A stretch of DNA of 64,000 nt. It comes from Perilla frutescens. Taxonomy: Eukaryota; Streptophyta; Magnoliopsida; Lamiales; Lamiaceae. The stretch covers positions 13,276,001-13,340,000 of the forward strand of contig BRKX01000011.1 in assembly GCA_026008535.1 (NCBI GenBank), in the 5' to 3' direction. How positions within the stretch are numbered: the stretch's first letter is position 1; every line of letters begins with the position of its first letter. Position numbers and translations under genes: made by a program. The notes under the pieces were generated by a model. The model saw only the letters and a program-made list of their open reading frames with translations. It was not told where the DNA came from and ran no database searches. Below are positions 36,001 to 44,500 of the stretch, in pieces.

Positions 36001-37562
36001 TAGGTTATGAGTAAATTCAGGAGCAAATAGTACATTGGTCAGCTTAATGTTTAAAGTTATCTGTGCATCCCCTTCCATGAAAGCCCATAGACTAGTTCCA
36101 TCTAGCAAGAATATTCTGAGTGGGTGATCAAGCTTTCTGAGGTTTGTAAGAAGGTAATCTTGACAACACATATGTATGCTTGCCCCGGAGTCAACTATCC
36201 ATTCATGTTTTCTAATTTCTCATGAAATACCAAATGCATAGTGACCAGTATACTCAACTGAATATGTACCAAAATCTAGCTCAGCTAAATTAGCTGCCTC
36301 TAAAGCATTTTTAATACCAGAAGAATCACCCTTATTTGGAAAACCTCTGTTCTGCTGCAAATATGTGGTCAAATATCTTGCTAACTCTGATTTGATCACT
36401 TGACCAATTTCTGAATAAGGCTCTTGCACACCTGCACCTTTAGAAGGCACATCACTTCCACATGTATCTTTGTGTGTAGTAAGATTAGCTCTGCCTTTTC
36501 CTTTATCATCCTTAAATTTTCTATACCAGTCAGGGACTCCATTGATCTAAAAACAATCTGAAATCAGGTGACCTGTCTTACCACACTGGTCACATTTCAG
36601 TTTTGATTTCTCCTCCTTGGTAAGTTTTCTTTTAAAACCATCCTTCTTAGGTGGTACTCTCTGGTTAACATATAGTGCACTATGTTCAACTCCTTCAGAG
36701 TATTGTGAAGACACATGCAACTCTCCTCTACCTGGAGCACCATAGCGTAAGCTTGACTGACATTAGGCAAAGGGTTCAAAATTAATATTTGTTGTCTTAT
36801 TGGCTCATAAACATCATTGAGCCCCATTAAAAATTGCATTAGCTTTTCTTCCTCCATATCTGCCTTAATGTCAACCGCTGCTTCACATATACAAATCTTA
36901 GAATTCTTAAGTAGTGCCAATTCATCCCAAAGAGCACTAAGATTATTAAAATACACCAACACGGATTAAGTGTTCTGAGTATAAGAAGCAAGTTCCCTTC
37001 GAAGCTTATATAGTGGACCATTTCGCTTTCCAAAGCGTCTATTAAGTTCATCCCAGAGCTGCTTAGAATTGGCTAAGTGTTGAAGACCTCTACACAGTTC
37101 CTTAATGACAAAATTACACAACCAATTGAACACCAGGTAATTTGCCTTAATCCATTGTCTATGATTAATTGAATTTTGATTAGGCTCTATCACGCTTCCA
37201 TCAATGAAGCCTAGCTTGTTCCTAGGAAAAAAAGCTCTTTTTACAGCCCTGCACCAGCTGTGAAAATTTTTCCCGTCAAACAAATTCGTGGTCAAAAGCA
37301 TTCCAGGATGTTCATTTGGAGCTATATAAAGCTCATCATTAGCTAGCATGTGATTTTGTGTAATCTCATTCCTAGTTGAAGGCAGAATTTACATACCTCT
37401 GCCACCAGAAGTATTCGTAGCATTCTGCAAAATAGGCGAATCTGAATTCAACGCACCATCGGAGGAATTCTGCAGTCTAGTGGACGCACCATGCTCGAAT
37501 GTAAATCCAAGTTCTTCATCGTGAACGTTCCTCCACTCGGATTTCCGATTGCCTTTCGCCAT
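33055..37562 (-). pseudogene. Broken Copia gag-pol polyprotein
   Basis: Reading right to left, the start ATG at 37562 opens a gag frame with an in-frame TAA at 37389-37391. The gag domain is at 36966-37349 (LLTTNLFDGKNFHSWCRAVK), then a frameshift. A nucleocapsid knuckle CDQCGKTGHLISDC at about 36550-36600 is followed by a stop. Protease with intact WIVDSGAS is at about 36180-36205. Integrase at 34501-36171 keeps its D, D, E residues (HVDVWGP, LRSDNGLEF, QQNGIIEQ), but the zinc-finger CxxC is CDIYH. Reverse transcriptase begins at 34225-34491 (GCKWVYKVK) and continues at 33529-34167 with YVDDIF. RNase H is at 33055-33366 (SLSSAESEYRSL, LYDNQAA). At least five lesions prevent translation. Confidence 0.9.
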
Positions 37563-37654
37563 AATTGTTGCAATGAAGCAGATCCAGAGTACAAATCGAT
37601 CGATGACTAGGAAAATCTATCAATAATCCAGCATTAAACTGGCTCTTGATACCA

Positions 37655-37910
37655 TGTTAAGATATCAAAATAATACATTCAAAGTATTCGATGAAATGCA
37701 AGATATTCAATGAAACAGTATTTTATTTTCTAGAGAGTTAGTACAATAACTGCTTCAAGCTTTATTCATACATCGAGCTCAACTAATATCTAGGAGCGGA
37801 AAATATCTGGAATGCGACTAAAAATATCTACTGTCTCAAATCACGAGCTGTTGCCACGTCAGACGATGCTGGACTATTATTTATATGACTGAAATATAAG
37901 CATTCTAACA
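37655..37910 (-). repeat. 5' LTR of the minus-strand Copia
   Basis: 256 bp, + strand tgttaagatatc...gcattctaaca, directly followed on its inner side by the tRNA-Met-type primer site (37641-37654). Confidence 0.85.
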
Positions 37911-38039
37911 AAAATTACCGGCTTCTTCCGCACTGCGAGCATTGAAATCAAGATCACGAGATCGATTCTCATGCTGCTGCAGAACATCCTCCACAACTGA
38001 CGCCACCGAGAACGACAATGCACCTTCAACCGCCGCCAT
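37911..38039 (-). pseudogene. Kinesin-14 (KIN-14, CH-domain class) first-exon fragment
   Basis: ATG at 38037-38039 opens MAAVEGALSFSVASVVEDVL, followed by QQHENRSRDLDFNARSAEEA. This is the conserved N-terminus of plant kinesin-14 motor proteins that carry a calponin-homology domain. Directly after GAAGAAGCCG the sequence gtaattttt offers a splice donor, and the Copia 5' LTR begins there. The rest of the roughly 1000-residue protein is missing apart from a possible scrap at 32654. About 160 bp of CT/AT leader-like DNA upstream (38040-38200) leads to the inverted repeat. It is a captured or relict gene fragment. A transcript from its promoter is possible but a working kinesin is not. Confidence 0.75.
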
Positions 38040-38319
38040 TCCTAATTCCTTCTATTGCTTGCGAATTTTGGAAATTTCTTGCAAATTGTGAAGTAGGTTG
38101 AAAGTTAGGGCTTTGCAATTTTGGGGATTTCTTACAAGCTGTGAATATGTCTTCTATTTCTGTTCGATTAGGGCTTTAGGTATGATTTTCCTTCCAAAAG
38201 ACCCGCACGTGAGTCGTGTGTGATATTCCCGTCACTTGTTAAAACTGACGTTAAATTCGTGGGATCAAAATCGACAACAAAAATCCTATGGGACTAGTTT
38301 TGGGTAATATTTTGAAAAA

Positions 38320-38382
38320 GGACCAAAAGTGATAGTGTCGGGACCAAAAGCGGAAAACCCGATGTCCTATGGGACCAAAATC
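38320..38382 (-). repeat. Right arm of the roughly 64-bp inverted repeat pair
   Basis: Reverse complement of 29607-29670 with about five differences. A weaker relative (gcttttggtcccaataatatca) lies near 47560, so the motif is dispersed. Confidence 0.75.
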
Positions 38383-38502
38383 AAAATATATAGTGTGTGC
38401 ATGAGAGACGATTTCATTTGAGAGCTTTCGAAATTACAAAGGATTGCATGACACTTTATTACGACAAAGTCTACAGTTAAAATTCCTCTTATATTGTAAA
38501 AA

Positions 38503-38598
38503 TTAAGCTATGATCTCATCTATCTTGCACTCCCTAAATTTCACTTCCGCCTTCACATCATCCACCCGAACAACATCACAGCATTCACATCTATCAAT
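38503..38598 (-). CDS. Paralog A exon 3 (31 codons plus stop)
   Basis: Acceptor tttgcag. Encodes IDRCECCDVVRVDDVKAE and ends ECKIDEIIA before TAA at 38503-38505. The Cys-rich end is conserved with exon 3 of paralog B, which has the same 96-bp length. Confidence 0.9.
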   Translation of the reverse strand: MDRCECCDVVRVDDVKAEVKFRECKIDEIIA

Positions 38599-41500
38599 CT
38601 GCAAATACAATAAAACTATTTACTCCATCAAACTGTATATAGATCATAAAAATCAAGATTTCCATACATGCATGCGTGCATATTTACCTGAAGGCGCTTT
38701 TCCGCCGGCGAAAAGACTTGAATCTTGGACACAGAATCAGCAGAATGATTGCTGCCGGAAAAACAAGCCGGCAAGCCCCGCGGCCGGGCACCTATATAGG
38801 TCGTAACAAATTGATCACCTAAATCGCTCTTGCGAACGGATTCAAGGAAGAAGAAATGAGGCGCTTCACAAGAATCGTTCGACAGCGGCCGCGTGTTGAA
38901 CATGTAGAAAGGCGGCTTCGGCCCCTGCGCCCACGGCGTGAACGTTTCGATGGGCATTTGTAGGTAGCTCCGTGGGAAAATTTTCTCATATATTTGTACA
39001 GAATAACCCCATGAAATTGAAAAGGACCAGTTGGATGGCTTGTGGTGGCAGATGGTTTGCTGAAGCAGCCGCGACTGGTCCACGTCCGCCGCCTTCATGA
39101 GGTGGCGCGTGGATTGCATGTGGTCCATGGAAGGAAAAATGGGCTGCATTGCATCGAAGTGATGGAAGGTCATCAATGGAACTTTTGGATGGGCTGATAG
39201 ATAACCTGAGAAGTCTCCATGCAAATCAACCTGCAAGTATTATTTTATTACTTTAATTCGATATTAATCCATTTATATTTTTGCACTCCCTCATATCTTA
39301 CACTAAAATTTGTATCAAATTGTCTGACAAATTAAAATTCATTAGACTTATAATTAACTAAGACATTGATTCAAATTCATATTCAATAGCATGCTTGTAA
39401 TTTTACTTTTTTTTTAAGGTCTAGTGTACGTGTTTCAATTCGAATCTTGACATATATGATAGATATTGACCCGTACTTCCCATATTATGGTTGATTTTAT
39501 AATTGTTAGTTATCGCAAGAATGAATACCTCAATTGTTTGGTTTCTACTGTAGCTTTAATGTCACTTTATACTTCAATATTATATTATTGCTTCATTTAG
39601 ACTACTACGAACAAATTAAAGGTAATTAATAAGCTTGCAAGAAAGAATACAATAGGATTAGGGCAAGTCTCCTGTACATAAGATGTACATTAGACGGTTA
39701 ACACGTTGATCCAGTCAATGCTTTGATCAAAAAATCCGTCAAAATTAGTACCATTCATAATATTGAAAAGTATCATTTCAAAGGCTCAAACGTATCATTT
39801 GTATCAATAAAAAGTATTGGCCAGAATAAAAAATAAAGAAAAAAACAGTTAAGATCAGTATCAATTGAAACACTAAAAAATATCATTCAAAATTAAAAAA
39901 AGTATTAATTGTATCCCTAAAAAATATCAACCATTTTCATGATTTTTTTTGTCAATACTTTGACCAAGTCAACGCGCGTTGATCCGGTCAACGCGTTGAC
40001 CGTGTGATATACATTTTATGTACAGGAGTGTTTGTAATAGGATTAAGGTAAGAATTTAGATTTCCCATTTTTCTAAATGACGTCTAACACGTTGACCCGA
40101 TCAACATGTTGACCGTCTGATGTACATCTTATGTGTATGAGTGCTTGCGATAGGATTAAGGTAAGAATTTAGATTTCCCATGTTTCTAAATGACGTCTAA
40201 CATGGTGCAAGAGTTTAGACTCAAATTTTATAAATTACGATGCTACACTAGCTAAGTGATTGGAACAGTGCAATAGGAGATTATAAATACCAAATAATAT
40301 GATAAGAAATCTTGATCCTCTCAAACAATATTTAAACTGAAATAGACAATTTTTTATTTTTTTTGAAATAGACAAAATATTAAGGTCATTGATTTGATTT
40401 TAGATCGTCCGGCAAATCAGGACAGTAGAACACTATATTTAATTTCAGGCTGGCCAATAAACAATAATTGTGAATCTAAGAAACTTCATTTTACAAATTG
40501 ACGTATTCAATACGTATAACGTATTTACATATTAATACATAAAAAGGTATTAAAGTAAATAATATGAACTTTGGATCGTTGTACTCAGCTTAAAATCAGC
40601 GTTATCCGACTTGATGTACTTTATCATTTGGTTAAAGTTTCATAAAGATTCCAAAAGAAAGATAAACGTCGTGTTTTATTTTTCATGACTAAGGGAACAT
40701 TAATTTTTTAACTCATTAATTAAGCTTGTCATCAAGTGGTAGGTATCATTCTCTATAAAGAATTAGATCAATATATAATTTAAATACAGACATGACCCTA
40801 GGAAAAAAAATAGAGATAGTTATTAAATTCCCGGTAGAATTTAATTAATATCAGAAAAAAATAAATTAAATAGCACAATAGAGTCACGTACTATATATCA
40901 TTTTTATAATATCCACTGTTTGGGTGTGCTGGAGGGGTCAGTAATCAGTATTGTATCTGATGATTTAATATATAGCTGCTCAATTCTTGGAGAGATGGAC
41001 CATTTTTCTAGATATTAGATGGGTTTTTAACTATATATATATTTTTTGAAATCCGAATTAAATATATCTAATGCTATCTATTCGGGATCATATCTATTTG
41101 GAAAACTCATTACGGTTTATTCTATGTTGATTTTGGATTATGATTTATGATTAATTCAAAGGATCACATTTATTAGTAAAAAATATGCACATTCACTCAC
41201 GTAGTCACATATATTGGTGGAAACCTACAATTGGTATAAGAACAATTAGAATAATCCTCTTTGCTCAAAAAAAAAATATATTCTATGGATAGCTAGCATG
41301 CATGCATCTATGAACTTTTAGGCTGGGTTGGGTGTGCAAAATTCGTCGTAAATCCTACCCAAATTTAGGCGGGGATTTAATTTAGTGGATTTACGTTTGT
41401 GCATATAGTTGTATTCTTTCATATTTTCCCAACCCCTTAAAATAATCTGAGGAAAAAAATCTTCATATGTTCCTCAATTATGTTTTATTTCCTTATTTTA

Positions 41501-44500
41501 CAAGTATATATTATAAGATACATTTAATTTATTTCAAAAAGTAAAATTACATACGAATTTTACTACCATAACCTCTTTTTTTTTACTCACTCACTCGACA
41601 TGTGATATTGAGGAGATTCAAACTCATAACCTTTGATCTCCAAGTAATCTCACTCCACCATTAAGCCATCCTCACTGGGACACTACCATACCCATATTTA
41701 CTTATTACAACTTCACGGAAGAAATTAGGCAAGTGGAAAACAAATGAAATACTAAATATTATAATAGGATTGGGGGTGTATTAATTGTTAACTAATTAAA
41801 TTCGATTGGATTCTTCAAAAAATCCAAAACCTAATTCCAAATCCCGTATATATGATTATTTAACTACATTTTTTTATGATCCCGTATATATGGTTATTTA
41901 ACTACATTTTTTTATGATAAGAGTAACCTGCAACTGTTGCTCGTGAGTGCGCATTGAGTAATTCCACTCATATGCTAGCAAATCACAAAGAAGACACAAA
42001 CTGCATTTGGAAAACCGAGAGAGGGATTTTCCAACTGTGAAAGGCAGTCACACCTAGAACGTACGGTTAGTGATATTTGAAATTTGAAATTTGAAATCTT
42101 CATTTCCAAATTATATCAGCCACCACTAGAGATCATCCTTAAACGAATATGTATTTAATTACATCAATAAAGACCATTTACATGCAAACTAAACCCACTG
42201 CACCAAATAAGTTATTTTTAAGAATGGTCGAATTACGTTAATGTTCAAAAAACTTATCAAATATAAAAAAATTGTAACCGCCTTTTTTAATCAAATATGA
42301 GCCGTTGATTTTTTCAGGATGAAAAAGTATCATTTATAACATTAAAAAGTATCATTTGCAGTATGAAAAATATCTAGTCTGCTAATTGACTTATATGGAT
42401 TTATTACATCCAAATTATTGTGTATTCCATTCCAATTAAGGTTTATGTTTTATAGTTTTTTTTAGGGTTTAGTTTTTTCTTTTAAGAGTTTTAGAATTTT
42501 TTAGAGTTTATTAATTGCTATTAAGGTTTATATTTAATTCAAAATATTTAATTGTCAAGAGTACGTGTGCGCTGCATGATAAAATGTTAATTCTCTTTAA
42601 TTTAATTTCATTTTAGGGAATATATATATTTTCAAAAAAAAGCTAATTGTTATAAGCGCAATGCATGAGACCAAACGTTGGTGTTGGCCGACACTGCACT
42701 ATGCGAGCCGCCACGTTCAAAAAATTAAATTTATTCACTTTAATTTTGCAACTTAACAATTCCATTTTAATACGATATATAACACACTTTATCATTTGGC
42801 TAAACTTTCATAATTTCAAAACGAAGATCGATTTTTTTTTATATTGATTACTTCGGGAATATTTAGCTGCTATACTGATTAAAGGTTATAAATTTTTTAA
42901 CTCGTTAATTAGACTTGTCAAGTGGTAATATTCTCTATGAAGAATTAGATCAAGAATTTGAACATGACCCTAAGAAGAAAATAATAGAGAGAGTTACTAA
43001 ATTAATGGTTTTAGATTTTTCTTTTGAATGGATCAACAACATGCTAACAAAATAAATTAATGGTTTTAGATTTTTTTTTTCTTTTGAATGGATCACAATC
43101 GAATCTCTATGTTTTTTTTTTTAATTACAAAATTAAGCAGTTCAATAAATGTTGCTAGTTTTGATGAATGGTATCAGATGGGCCAGAACGAATTAAAAAC
43201 CCCCATATAGTTGACCAAGAAACTTCACTATAAAAAAGTAATTTTAAGTTAACCCTAATTTAAGCTAGTTGACTGCCAAATCTATACTTTAAAAATAATT
43301 AAGTTTGGAAAAAGTTGCGCAAATTAATTCACCGAGAACATATGCATATGATAGAATGCATCTATAGATTCGTTACAAATGGATAACCAGGCTCTGAGTG
43401 AATTATAGCAAGAGTACTCTTCGATAAAATAAAAATAAAAGAATGTGTGTTTAACTGTGTGTTCTTAAAAATAATAGTAGAGGGCGTGTTGGTTATAATA
43501 AGTTAGATATATGGGAATTTGTATTCTAAAATCTAAAATTAAAACAGTTGCCAGAGTGTGAAAGTGTTTTCTTATATGTCATGTTTCAGAGGTTGTATCT
43601 TTTTTTTTTCTTCTTTTAGTTTGGGGAAAGAGGAAATGGTGGATCTTTAATCCAAAACATTTTCTTTTTACGGTCTCTATTGCTAGAGTGTTCCCAGTTG
43701 AAGATTGTATTGGCGATTTATTATAGAGTAGGTGTCCTGTGCATTAAGTGCACATGTCAGACAGTCCAACGCGTACATCGGGTCAATACGCGTTGATCAA
43801 TTGTAATACTAAAAAGTATCATTCAAAAGTATCACTTGTATCCTTAAAGTATCAGCAAAAAAAAAAAACCTGTTAAAATCAATTTCAACCGTAACACTAA
43901 AAAGTATCATTTAAAATTTAAAAAGTATCACATGTTTTGAGGCTTTTTTTTTTTGCGGATTGATCGGCTTAACTCAACACGTTGACCATCAGATGTGCAC
44001 CTAGTGCACACGAGAATTGGCGTTCATTATATCTACTCTTGATTTCCCAATTCTCGAAGGGATGGACCATTTTTCTAGATATTATGGTTTTAACTTTATA
44101 TATATTTAGGGATGTGTAAATGGTTGGTTAAGTGCAAACTCGAGCTAAATTAATAAAACCAAATAAAAAAAAATTTAAAAAATTCAAACCAAATCAACCA
44201 AAATAATATATATAACAGAACCAAACCAAACCATAATTCTTTGGTTAGTTAATTGGTTTGGTTTTTGGTTTAACCAAAGTTTCAATGATTATTTTTTTTT
44301 CAAAACAATTATATCTAAAGAAAATAATGTGCACTAAATAAATAATAAATCATATATTAAATAAGTAAATATTTTTAAAATTCTAAAACTAGTAAATTGA
44401 AACTAAATATTAGAATTACTAATATTATTTAGGTATATAATACCTTTCAAATTTAATAATTTAGGTATAATTAATATTAAAATAATGAATCATAAATTAT

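Larger units (their letters stand above)
32762..37910 (-). mobile_element. Ty1/Copia retrotransposon, complete layout but decayed
   Basis: Minus-strand element of 5.15 kb with short LTRs (5' LTR 37655-37910, 3' LTR 32762-33000) that share gcattctaaca and gatatcaaaat edges. The primer site tggtatcaagagcc is at 37641-37654 (minus) and a purine tract gcagggga is at 33001-33010 (minus). Gag, protease, integrase, reverse transcriptase and RNase H occur in Copia order. Small LTRs and total size suggest the Ale/Retrofit lineage (inference). No clear target duplication was found, and the 3' LTR has lost its terminal TG/CA motif. Confidence 0.85.
29588..38382. mobile_element. Putative Mutator-like element carrying a captured kinesin fragment
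   Basis: About 64 bp at 29607-29670 (gattttggttccatagg...) reappears inverted at 38320-38382 with about five mismatches. The phrase tttggtcccataggac with an adjoining aatttcga is of a kind found at termini of plant Mutator-like elements. Between the repeats lie a kinesin-14 first exon with upstream sequence, a possible second exon piece, a solo LTR and a Copia element. No transposase is present. A target duplication was not identified, so the outer limits are uncertain and the pair could instead be two independent copies of a repeat. Confidence 0.4.

Noticed and set aside
32762..37910. Target duplication for the minus-strand Copia
   Set aside because: Flanks (agatc and aaaat) do not match and the 3' LTR terminus is altered.
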